Shown: positions 47,453 to 56,939 of the stretch, one piece after another
Numbering within the stretch: position 1 is the stretch's first letter
Layout: each line of letters begins with the position of its first letter
NCBI GenBank assembly: GCA_028095005.1
Contig: CM051462.1
Coordinates: 172,493,955 to 172,557,954 of the forward strand
Source: Rhynchospora pubera
Lineage: Eukaryota > Streptophyta > Magnoliopsida > Poales > Cyperaceae
Direction: 5' to 3'
DNA length: 64,000 nt
The notes under the pieces: generated by a model
What the model was told of the DNA's origin: nothing
What the model saw: only the letters and a program-made list of their open reading frames with translations
The model's database searches: none
Program-made: the position numbers and the translations under genes

Positions 47453-47711
47453 AGATTCATGTGTGCCGTTTGGAAGGTAATAACTTATAATAATTTCTCA
47501 AACTATTCTCATATATAATTTTCTGCAAATTACAACACATAAATGCTAACTTGTAATATCTTCGAACTCGTTTTATAAACGGATACGAAGGAGAGATACT
47601 GTACCCTTTTGTGAAACGCGTACGAACTTTCTTCTTATTAAAAAAAATAATAATTCTTTCTATTAAAATTTTTTGTCTAAATTCTTATATAAAATAATTG
47701 CGGAAATTTCT

Positions 47712-48018
47712 TAGATGGACCAAATGAGGGATAAAGAATACTTCTGTAATTCTTTCAATTTAAATAAATTTAGATGTGAGCTTTCAAAAAAAAAAAATTA
47801 TATTTGGTGCCAATATTGTTAAAGTACATTGGCCGCTATATGTCCTTTTTTAAAATTAGAAATAATTTGTATATATATATCTGACAAAGATAATTAGACC
47901 GGTAATTACTTTCTTCTCATGATATCTCAAATGTTCTGGACTCTTCTATACTATACACATTATATTATTATATATATAATATCAACATGTTACATTGCAT
48001 CACAACACAAATGGAAAG
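47712..48018. other. Intergenic stretch, nothing recognised
   Basis: AT-rich, with a short AT microsatellite at 47870 and 47960. Confidence 0.4.
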
Positions 48019-48026
48019 CCCAAACC

Positions 48027-48305
48027 TAGGGGTGGAAGTGGTATACCACGAATATGCGAAATTGTTCCGTTCCGTCTATGTAGAACGTGTAACGGAATGA
48101 AATTTCATTCCGTTTCGTAAACGGAACGGATAACGGAATGTATTTCATAATTCGTTTGTGCATTTTATAGTGTAAATATAGCCGTTCCGTCACGTTCTGT
48201 CGAAACAGAACGAATCACGAATCATCTAATTCATACCGTTACTGAAATAAAAAGAAAAATAAAATGACCCCATTCCGTTTCCGTTATACACGTTATCGAC
48301 CCCTA
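48027..48305. mobile_element. hAT MITE (TAGGGGTGG...CGACCCCTA)
   Basis: 279 bp. Flanked by CCCAAACC (48019-48026) and CCCAAAAC (48306-48313). The body is rich in CCGTTCCGT and ACGGAACGG. Confidence 0.82.
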
Positions 48306-48341
48306 CCCAAAACCCAAGCCCCTGTTTTCTGTTGTTATGGG

Positions 48342-48658
48342 TAGGCCTGTCAAACGTGGCCCAAAAGCACGGCAGAGCTCATTTCGTTTGCCGTTCCGTT
48401 AAAGAAACGGTTTCAACATTCATTCCGTTAAACCGTTTCGTTTATGAAACGGCACAGAAATCCATTCCGTTATTCGTTCCACTTCATATATTACACATGA
48501 AACGGTTTGAAACTAGACTGAAACGATCGAAACGGCACATATTTGCATTCCGTTTGCCGTTTCGTTATTGAAACGAAATTCATTTCGCTGCCGTTATTCG
48601 TTTCGTTAGGCCTTAACGAAACGGCATAACGCGTTTTTTTCAGCCGTTGACAGGCCTA
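48342..48658. mobile_element. hAT MITE (TAGGCCTGTCAAACG)
   Basis: 317 bp. Perfect inverted tips TAGGCCTGTCAA/TTGACAGGCCTA and the exact 8 bp duplication GTTATGGG (48334-48341 and 48659-48666). Confidence 0.92.
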
Positions 48659-48807
48659 GTTATGGGAGTCCCGTAACAGACTAACAGTACCCACAAAATA
48701 AAATGGGGCCTAGCCGCCTAGGACTAGTCACCCCTGTCCCTGATAAATTTATTTTATAATAATCACTTCTCAACTGAAACTCATTACTCAGACTCATCTC
48801 CAAATGG

Positions 48808-49988
48808 ACCAACCAGGAACTCTCCTTCCGCTTTCTTCTCAAACTCCAACCCCAACTAGGGCTGTCAAACGTGTGAGATGGAACGGAAATCCATCATTCC
48901 GTTTCCATTCCACTTCAAAATACGAAACAGAAAATCATTCTATTTCCGTTCCATTTCGTTAAACGGAACGGAAATTTCACTTCCACATTCATTTTACATT
49001 GAAATTTCTCATTTCAACGTTCCATTTCCATTCCGTTTTTGAAAGTGAAACTACTTTTCCTTCCACTTTTGTTCCATTTCAGACGGAACGAAACGGAAAC
49101 GTTCGAAACGGCGGTATATTGACAGCCCTAACCCCAACCCTGAATCCAATCAAACCCCCACTTCCTACTTCATCAAACCCTAAAATAAGTGCCACAGTTT
49201 GGACCGACTCTTATCCACCAACTCCTCTTCGTCTTGCTACACTTTTAGCTCTACTATTAATCTCTGTTTGGGCCAACTATGAGGCCTCAAAAGGTTTCGA
49301 CCTCACAATCCTCAATGCCCCCACTTACACTCTTGCCGGTCGCCGGTTCAACTTGCTATTCGTCTCCAATGGCAGAGCAGCAGACATGGCTCTCAAATCC
49401 AGCCGTTTCATTGAGCACGTTCTTTATCCTCTAGAAGAAGCATTTCCTCGAAAACCAGTTCGTCATGTAACCATTCGTCTCGCTGATGATAACATCACGA
49501 ATGATGTTATAGTGAGTCGTTGCAATAACCGTGCAGCGGCAGCGAATGGAGAGTATCTCATTGAAATCAGCCCAAGTGTCATGGCACGGAAAGATGTAAT
49601 AACAGAAGCTTTCTCATTGGCATTGCAACGAGGAATGGCTTTTGTGTGGCTCTGGGATGGTTACGGAACGATACTGCAGCCAATAATAGATGCTATGGTT
49701 CAATACCTTTCAGTACAATATAAATTTGCCAACAAAGATTATGAAAGCAACTATCTAGCATCGACTCTCGCCGGCTTGATACAGCTGTGCGAAGAGAGAA
49801 GCAGCGGTTTTGTCGCACGCCTAAACAATGCTGTGCGAGAGAAATGGGACGAGCATACATTGACCGCTGCATTTAGCTCTCCTTATGAAATAATGTGTTT
49901 ATCACGCATTATATCAGTATCTGAAGATGGGTTTTTACCAAACAATACTGGATTTGATTTAAATTGGGAGCTTAATCAGGCAATGTAA
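48808..49988 (+). CDS. Membrane-anchored BSP-family pseudoprotease, start disrupted by a MITE
   Basis: The protein is a diverged basic secretory protein (BSP, peptidase-like PF04450). The open frame from ATG 48999 is 329 aa. Its first ~44 residues come from an inserted hAT MITE. A proline-rich segment follows, then a hydrophobic membrane anchor (residues ~78-92), the conserved WANYEASKGFDL junction, the extracellular or luminal domain, WLWDGYG (~218-223) and a C-terminal GFVARLNNAVREKW. The family's HExxH zinc site is replaced by RGMAF (211-215), so it is probably not a protease. The ancestral start is ATG 48808 (MDQPGTLLPLSS), homologous to the paralogue at 59197. With the 283 bp insertion (275 bp element plus 8 bp duplication) that frame shifts and stops inside the MITE. 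Expression from 48999 or a later start is possible but unproven. It may be a pseudogene or a chimeric gene. Single exon. Confidence 0.8.
48856..49130. mobile_element. hAT MITE inside the BSP coding sequence
   Basis: 275 bp. Inverted tips TAGGGCTGTCAAACG and ATTGACAGCCCTA, with the exact 8 bp duplication ACCCCAAC (48848-48855 and 49131-49138). Deleting the element and one duplication copy rejoins a proline-rich coding sequence in frame. Confidence 0.93.
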
Positions 49989-50073
49989 CATAGATTTGGG
50001 ATTGAAATGACTAAATGAGTGGATGAGGTTGTTGTACAAGTGTGGCATGTGGAGTATGGGTGCATAACGTGGA

Positions 50074-50698
50074 AAACGACCACGAAAGTGGTCATTTTCG
50101 TTAACCGTTGCATCGATGCATGAAATTTTTATACTTATTGCGTTGATTGTTGCATCCGTTTAACACATGTTGCGTTGATTGTTCCGTTAATGGGAACGAG
50201 CAAAACGGTTATAATCGTCTTTGACTACCTAACTATTTTGCATTTTATTAAGATGTAAGAAAATTAACTATTCTGCATTTTGTATGAAACAGAGATAGAG
50301 AAATGACAGGTTAGGTCACGCGGGAAAGGGGAGGAGGCACTATAATCACCTCTTGCTCTCGACGGCGATTGTACTCGGTGGTGCAGAGACGAGAGAGATA
50401 AATGTGACGGAGCGACGCTGCAGAAATCTAATTTTACTCATTTCTCCCTCGATCTCTCTACTGAGGTCCTCTGCAATATAATAATAAAACCATAAAAAAA
50501 TTTTAGACGAAATGTGCGAAATAAACGACCACGAAACGTACCAGTTTCACTAATCGTTCCATTCTGAGACGAAACAATATTTCTATTTGCATTGGTTGTT
50601 CTGTTTCTTAAACGAAACTGAAATCCTTATCCATTATCGTTCAGTTCCGGACGAAACGAAACGAAAAAACGATTAAAACGGCTACCGTTTTCAGCCCT
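50074..50698. mobile_element. Larger hAT-family element, left tip missing
   Basis: 625 bp between exact 8 bp duplications AACGTGGA (50066-50073 and 50699-50706). The right end reads CCGTTTTCAGCCCT; the left begins directly at AAACGACCACG, so its tip was lost. The outer parts carry the ACGAAACG words. The middle (50290-50480) is a distinct GC-richer filler of unknown origin. Confidence 0.75.
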
Positions 50699-50706
50699 AA
50701 CGTGGA

Positions 50707-51040
50707 GGTCTGACATGAATGCTTTTTTGGTATGACTATAATTGTTTAGTTAGTTTATTAGTGGCGTGTTGGTGTAGTAATTCAGAGCTGTAGGGTTTAT
50801 GATAAATTTTCCATGCTTTAATTTCTATGACAATAACGTAGTTAATTATATCAAAATTTGTGCGGTGTAGGCGTCAGATGTCAACATGTGATGTGAAGGC
50901 GAACATTTGTCTACACACCCTTGGTTGTTTATATGTGAACATCCCTTGCAATTTTAAATATTTTTTTCAGATAATGTGTGGGGGTAGGAGAATATTTTTC
51001 ATGTTTTTCATGATTATCATGTAGTTATTCATTCAGCAAA

Positions 51041-51045
<5 letters not shown>
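50707..51045. other. Intergenic stretch, nothing recognised
   Basis: Downstream of the BSP gene and a hAT element. It ends in an AT microsatellite (51046-51071). Confidence 0.4.
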
Positions 51046-51071
<26 letters not shown>

Positions 51072-51074
<3 letters not shown>

Positions 51075-51466
51075 GATTGATAAAATACACTCTGGTGTAT
51101 GGATCGTCTCCCGTACACCAGAGTCGTTTATGAAATCCAAAAATCAAACAGTCGATCCGAACCGTTCAAGTTATTCTCCATATTGAAAAACTCTCGGAGA
51201 CCAAATTTTACCATTTTTCGAATTTTTTTGCTATATATTATGATATTTTCAAAAAACACTACAATTGGAGTATTTCAAGCCCTCCAATTTGAAAATATCA
51301 TAATATATAGCAAAAAAATTCGAAAAAATATAAAATTTGGTCTCCGAGAGTTTTTCAATATGGAGAACAAGTTGAACGGTTCGGATCGACCGTTTGAGTT
51401 TTGGATTTCAAAAACGACTCTGGTGTACGAGGACGATCCGTACACCAGAATGTATTTTATCACCCC
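51072..51466. mobile_element. Foldback element inserted in an AT microsatellite, ~395 bp
   Basis: Almost a complete hairpin. TGATAAAATACACTCTGGTG at the left returns inverted at the right (CACCAGAATGTATTTTATCA), and inner arms share CTCTCGGAGACCAAATTTTA and ATATCATAATATATAGCAAA with their inverses. It is flanked by TA repeats, so a TA duplication (Tc1/mariner or Stowaway type) is likely but cannot be proved in that context. Long frames on both strands at 51099-51548 follow from the palindrome and are not genes. Confidence 0.85.
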
Positions 51467-51724
51467 TATATATATATATATATTTCTGATATATGGATCA
51501 GGTGGTAACATGTGGTGCGAAGGTGTTTGTCTTCACACACACTGGTAGTTGTTCCTATGCCGCTGTGCTTCTATATTCGGTTACTTTTGTTTAGAACTGT
51601 TTGGAAATTGGAATTTGAGTGTTGATTTGTTTCCACAATTTTGTATGTAGATCAATGAATTTAAGTTGAGCTTTTATAGGATTTTTTTTTTAGTTTTGTT
51701 GCTATATATATATACTTGTATTAG

Positions 51725-52046
51725 ACGGTTTGGATCGGTCATTTTGAATCAGATTTAGGAGTTTTGAGTGCGACTCACCGATCCTTGATGAGTCGTCGGG
51801 CTCAAAACTCTTATATCTGAATCAAACTTACAGATCCAAACCGTGTAATACGATTTCCCTATTGAAATCTCCATGCAGACCAAATTTTATATTTTTTCGA
51901 AATTTTTAAGTATTTTTTAAAATTTTAGAAATTCGTTAATCTAATTTGTTCTGAAATGTTAAAAAATAACAGTTTTTAAAAATCCGAAAAAAATACTTAA
52001 AAATTTCGAAAAAATGTAAAATTTGATCTGCATGGAGATTTCAATT
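51725..52046. mobile_element. Two adjacent hairpins, related foldback element
   Basis: The first hairpin (51725-51848) pairs ACGGTTTGGATC and AGGAGTTTTGAG with their inverses. The second (51861-52046) pairs TTGAAATCTCCATGCAGACC with GATCTGCATGGAGATTTCAA and an inner TTTTTCGAAATTTTTAAGTA arm. The second resembles the elements at 3615 and 51072. Confidence 0.75.
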
Positions 52047-52245
52047 GAGCAACGATAAGCCCTCTCATTTCGTTATTCGTTTCGTTTGGACAATGATAAG
52101 CCCTCTTATTTATTTTACAGTTCTGCTTCTAAAAACGAAAAATGATAACTGGTATACCTTCGGCGGGCCTAGTCACAGCCAGAAAGGCCCAATTTTGGAA
52201 CGTGTTGACCGTCCAAGAGATGTCAACTGTAGCCTGTATGCTAGC

Positions 52246-52520
52246 TAGGCCTGCCAACGATACACCGTAAACCGTTATTCCGTTTCGTTTTGCTGAAACG
52301 GAACGGTAAACGGTAGAGATATCTGTTTCATTTCATTAACGAAACGGTAAACGGCACATGAAATGAAACGATTTAACGTGTTTTTGTACATGCCGTTTAG
52401 CGAAATCATTTCGTTTAGTAAGTGGAACAGTAAACGGTAGCGAAATCAATTTCGTTTCATTAATGACACTGTAAACGGAACACCCCATTCCGTGTCCGTT
52501 CACCACGTTAATATGGTATA
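52246..52520. mobile_element. hAT MITE (TAGGCCTGCCAACG), right tip decayed
   Basis: 275 bp with the exact 8 bp duplication ATGCTAGC (52238-52245 and 52521-52528). Confidence 0.85.
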
Positions 52521-52728
52521 ATGCTAGCTACAGAAAGTTGCTTTGAATTTCTTCCAGTTCCAGCACGAAAGAATTATATTAAACTCAGTAGAATCCAAAA
52601 ATGCCCAACCAAAATATTCTCTGTTCAAATGCTTAAAAGAGTATTTAATGAATTTTGCTAGTTGGCTATCGCCAACAAGCCCTAAAAAATATTGCTTAAA
52701 AGAGTGAGCATCCAACATAATTCACGAT

Positions 52729-53025
52729 TAGACCTGTCAACGGCTACTGTTTATCGTTTTGTCGTTTCGTATAGCTGAAACAGAACAGTTAACAAAACAA
52801 TTTTTATGTCGTTTCAAATAACGAAACAGCAAATGAAAAATCCAAATGTACCGTTTCGATCATTTTATTATCATTTCAAACCGTTTTATGTGTATTTTAT
52901 GAAGTAGCATGGTTAGCGAAACGAGATTCTATACCGTTTCGAAAACGAAATGGTTAACGGAAACTTAACAAAACAGAAACGGTTTTGAGGTATTCCGTGT
53001 TTTTTTAGACACGTTTGAAAGCCTA
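52729..53025. mobile_element. hAT MITE (TAGACCTGTCAACGG...GAAAGCCTA)
   Basis: 297 bp with the exact 8 bp duplication TTCACGAT (52721-52728 and 53026-53033). Confidence 0.88.
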
Positions 53026-53033
53026 TTCACGAT

Positions 53034-53415
53034 GAGCTGCCTTTGAGTATTTAATTATTTCTTTATTTTTATAATAAACCAACGTGCGTGTAAAAAATAT
53101 ATAATATTAATGCTTTTATTCCTCGTACGTGAGGTTGGCACACTCCATTCCATTAATTATTGTAGTTCAATGTTCATTTATTTTATTTTCTATGAAACAT
53201 TAATTTTTGTTCATTTAAAATATTATTTTGTGATGACAAGAAATTCAATAAATTTATTATTTTTATTTCCATGAATTTGAGTTCAAGTACAGCGACGGCG
53301 TGGATCCCAAAATTATTAACAGAATTGTTGGTAATTTGACGAGATATATTACAAATCAACCTATTTGTTACAAGAAAACTCATACCTATTCTGTTTAGTA
53401 CGTATGAGCTAATAA
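53034..53415. other. Intergenic stretch, nothing recognised
   Basis: AT-rich with no gene signal. Confidence 0.4.
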
Positions 53416-53419
53416 AATA

Positions 53420-53690
53420 AGTCGAGTTGAGAGCACGGGGGAGCGAAGCTTGATAAGGTAAGTTGCCTTATTTCAGAGTCAGGGCTCTGGAGACTGCAAC
53501 CGGGCAAGTGTATCGGGGACAGGGGGCGAAATGCCGTCTTCCCGGCTGAAGCAGAGACCGAACAAATTGCACAGGAGAGAGTGGCCTCGCCTCGGAAGAC
53601 TATGCGAGCAAAAAATGAAGCTTATTTTATTAAGCCCGGCGTGTCCTAACGAAGCCGGATGGATGTAAATAAGGAAGAGGGCTAAATAAA
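53420..53690. other. GC-richer island, possible organelle-derived insert
   Basis: This stretch is clearly richer in G and C than its AT-rich surroundings. It has words such as CCGTCTTCCCGGCTGAAGC and AAGCCCGGCGTGTCCTAAC that look to me like plant mitochondrial intergenic DNA. No gene is identified. The minus frame 53697-53479 shows a GLCFSREDGISPP-type stretch. The origin is a guess from texture. Confidence 0.35.
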
Positions 53691-53827
53691 GTAGCACTAT
53701 ATCGTCAACTAAATAAACTCGTACATGGAAAACTTATCCTAATATACCACACAGCAGGGGACTCATCACCTCTAAAATCTGCCCCGAACTATGTAATTTT
53801 CCCCCCTTTTTAATATCTTTTCTGAAG

Positions 53828-53984
53828 GTTCCGTTTGAATTGCTTAGGAATAAGAAAAATAGTCTATTTCTAAGCGGAAAATATTGAAAAGTGTGTAACT
53901 TTATGAAGAATTTGGATTGTTTATAATAAATTTATGCTTAGAGAAAAGCTATTCCTCCGATTCCCATACGATCCAAACGGGACC
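53828..53984. mobile_element. MITE of the CCGTTTGGAT family
   Basis: Ends GTTCCGTTTGAATTGC and GATCCAAACGGGACC, flanked by AAG (53825-53827 and 53985-53987). Closest internal match is 56744-56901. Confidence 0.75.
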
Positions 53985-53987
53985 AAG

Positions 53988-55808
53988 GAAATCTCGGCAA
54001 TATGAGAGATGAAATTATGATTTGCATAGTTGCATAAAATATTAGATACCTAATCCATTAATTAATTAGCCATTACCTAAACAAAGAACCTCTTAATTAG
54101 TACCGATAATTTATGCATCCCTGCCTCATGTTTTATTGTATCGTCCTAATTATAATTCCAACCTAATGAACACAAGATAAAAGAAATAAGTAAATGCAGC
54201 TTACTGATTAGTTAACATACATGAAACAGAGTCATGTAACTTGCAGAATCGATGAGAGAAATAATAATACCTTTAAAGTCAAATGAGAGAAAACCAGGAG
54301 TATACAGGCAGTGATCAAATTAAAAAAATTCACAAAAGGAAGGGTGTATAATCGTGTTAACATTTTATTTATTTTTTTAATAGTCGTGCAGATGCAGAAA
54401 AATTGAAAATCGGCATGTTAAAAAATTAATAAGCCCAAAATCCGAGGATCCAACATGATGATCTATTTAATTTTGTGTCATTTTAATTTGGATTAATTAG
54501 ATTTATGTCACTCTGAAAATTTAAAATTAGTAAAAAATTATCACTAAATGACAAATTAGATTTATGCCACTATAAAATAATAAAAAATAGTTTTATGCCC
54601 TCGGTCAACTAATATAACAATTCTAAACTTTTTAAATATAACACTACAAAATATTAAAATTTGAGATATGCCGTAAAGTTAATAATTAATTTTAGACCAT
54701 TACAATTCAATAAAAATTCTTTTAATTTTATTACAAAATAATAAAAAATTCCTCCCCGTAGCAGACTCCTTTCACGCATTTATTTTTCAGCGCAGAACTT
54801 TCTTCTCTCTTATCACATCCCTCGCTTTTTAATGGTGGAAAAAAGAGAGAACATTGTGCATGAATTTTTACTCTACTATACATTTTATCTCTGAGTTACT
54901 GTAAATGAAAACAGAAAAGGTCCTTGAAATAAAATAAGAAACATGAAACATCCCCCTCTTTCTCTGCACACGTCCTCAAAGAAAATTTTTGAAAAGAAAA
55001 AAAAACTGATTATATTGATAAAATTCCCCTTGATTTATCTAAAGTAAAAATCAATTTAACAATTTTTATGTGCAACTGAGTGACACACAAAGTTCTTAAT
55101 CTTATACCTTTTAGTCTTTTATTTTTGTTCAATTGCAAATTAAAATCAAGATAGATGCGGTCAATAAATAACGGTTATTTTTTTATATATGCGGTCGATA
55201 AATAATGGTTAATTTTGACGTTTTTTCAAGCTTTAAGACGTGGGATATATGATAACTGTTTTTCCCCCTTCACCATTAGAGAACCGGGGGGGGGGGGGGA
55301 CGAGGAAGATAGATATTTTAATAAGGGTAATTTGGAAAATTAAAAAAAATAATGACAGATTTGATGATGGTATTTTTAGAATTTATTATGTTATTGAAAA
55401 AAGCAATGATATGTTACTAATTTTAACAATTTTATATGGCATAAATCTAATTAGTAATTTAACAATGATATTTTCGGAATTGATACTATTTTACAATTGC
55501 ATAAACCTAATTATTCCTTTTAATTTTTATGTTTCTGTGCACGCTATAATCGCTTCACTGTAAATATACTGTACGTACAAGGACATTCTCTCAACTTCTC
55601 TGTAGTCGATATGTACGTCTGATATTTTAAAGTTAAGAATTAAATGGTAATTAATTTTGGTATGTAATTGTCGGATTCCACAATAAATTTCACTAGTGAG
55701 CGATTACTGGATCAGCTCACAATAAATTTATAACATTAATAAAATAATCAGACTGTTGTGACGAGCACACATTGGGATAATAAACGAGTACTGTGCATTT
55801 GGAGTATC
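53988..55808. other. Intergenic stretch, nothing recognised
   Basis: About 1.8 kb of AT-rich DNA. It contains a G tract at 55286-55297. The frame at 55240-55563 is AT-rich with no domain. Confidence 0.4.
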
Positions 55809-55816
55809 GGCCAGAA

Positions 55817-56189
55817 TAGGGGTGTCTAACGTTTACAACGGCAACGGAATGGCTCATTCCGTTTGCCGTTCCGTTTCAGTAAACGGTATGCTATTCCATT
55901 CCATATTCCGTTCCGTTTCAGTAAATGGTATGCCATTTCATTCCGTTATTCGTTTCGTTTGGACGGAACGGAACGGAACAACGTCTATTAACACTAAAAA
56001 CACTTGTATTTGTCGAAACGGAAGCGAAATTATTCGTTCCGTTTACCGTTCCGTTTCAACAACGGTATGCCCTATTATTCCGTTTACCGTTCCGCTTCTG
56101 AAAACGAAATGAAAATTCGTACCGTTATCCGTTCCGTTGGAACGGAACGGAACGGAAAACGGCGAAACGGTATATCGTTGACAGCCATA
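55817..56189. mobile_element. hAT MITE (TAGGGGTGTCTAACG...TTGACAGCCATA)
   Basis: 373 bp with the exact 8 bp duplication GGCCAGAA (55809-55816 and 56190-56197). The interior carries at least three tandem-like copies of a GTTTACCGTTCCGTTTC/ACGGTATGCC unit. Confidence 0.9.
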
Positions 56190-56384
56190 GGCCAGAAGGC
56201 GAGTGTGCATTTTGTAGTTACAAAATTGTACTGGATGTATTTGAGAGGTTAGTTAGTCTAAGCGTAGTTATTAATTTGGATCAACCAACATTCAATTAAA
56301 AATGAAGGAAAAATAACTTATTTCGTTTAATTACTAACATTCACTCAGACCCGACCTTTAATTGATTACGCTGTAATATCGTAA

Positions 56385-56939
56385 AGGGCCATTTGGATGG
56401 TGTGAGAATAAGGAAGAATAACTTTTTTTTTTCTCTAGAAATAGTTTTTTCCTAAACATCCAAACTAGTTTGGAAGGAGAAAAATAGCTTCTTCCTAGGA
56501 ATAGCTTCATCCATCAATTATATATACATAATTTTAACAAAATTAGCTAAATGAAATTTTGTGTGCTCTTTAATTAGTACTTTATTTAATATTCAAAAAA
56601 TATTTTTTAATAATTTATTTAAATTAATATTAATTTGATTATTCCTAACTTATCATCCAAACAACATTTCTTATTTCCGGAATAACCTCTTCTCACTCTT
56701 TCCGAAGTTACACACTTCGCAATATTTTCTTCCTAAAAAGTTTGGCTTTGTTTGGATTGCTTAGGAATAAGAGGAATAGCCTATTCCTAGGCGAAAAGTA
56801 TTAGAAAGTGTGTAACTTTATGAAAAATTTAGATTGTTTATAATAAATTTACGTCTAGGAAGAATCTATTCCTCCTATTGTCATACGATCCAAACAGAAC
56901 CTTTATTCCTTCCTTATTCCCATACCATCCAAACGCCCT
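56385..56939. mobile_element. Composite MITE of the GGGC(G/C)NTTTGGATGG type
   Basis: The outer ends GGGCCATTTGGATGGTGTGA and TACCATCCAAACGCCCT are inverted, with AATAAGGAAG matching just inside. The copy at 56744-56901 is nested near its right end. The middle is AT-rich. Confidence 0.65.
56744..56901. mobile_element. Nested MITE, GGCTTTGTTTGGATTGC termini
   Basis: 158 bp, flanked by TTT (56741-56743 and 56902-56904). Right end GATCCAAACAGAACC. Confidence 0.78.

Larger units (their letters stand above)
44299..47702 (+). mobile_element. MULE carrying a plant-mobile-domain gene, 3,404 bp
   Basis: Starts CCGAAATTATTTTAT and ends ATAAAATAATTGCGG. Flanked by the exact 9 bp duplication AAATTTCTT (44290-44298 and 47703-47711). 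Terminal inverted repeats run about 190 bp: the left reads through TAAGAAGAAAGTTCGTACG and TATCTCTCCTTCGTA near 44370-44420, and the same sequences return inverted near 47640-47590. CGTTTTATAAACGGGTACGA words repeat several times just inside the left end. No MURA-type transposase is seen; the cargo is a PMD gene. Confidence 0.88.

Noticed and set aside
51099..51548. 149-codon plus frame and its minus counterpart as genes
   Set aside because: Both result from the foldback element's palindromic arms.
55240..55563. 107-codon plus frame with a poly-G stretch
   Set aside because: AT-rich, low-complexity composition, no domain and no promoter-like context.
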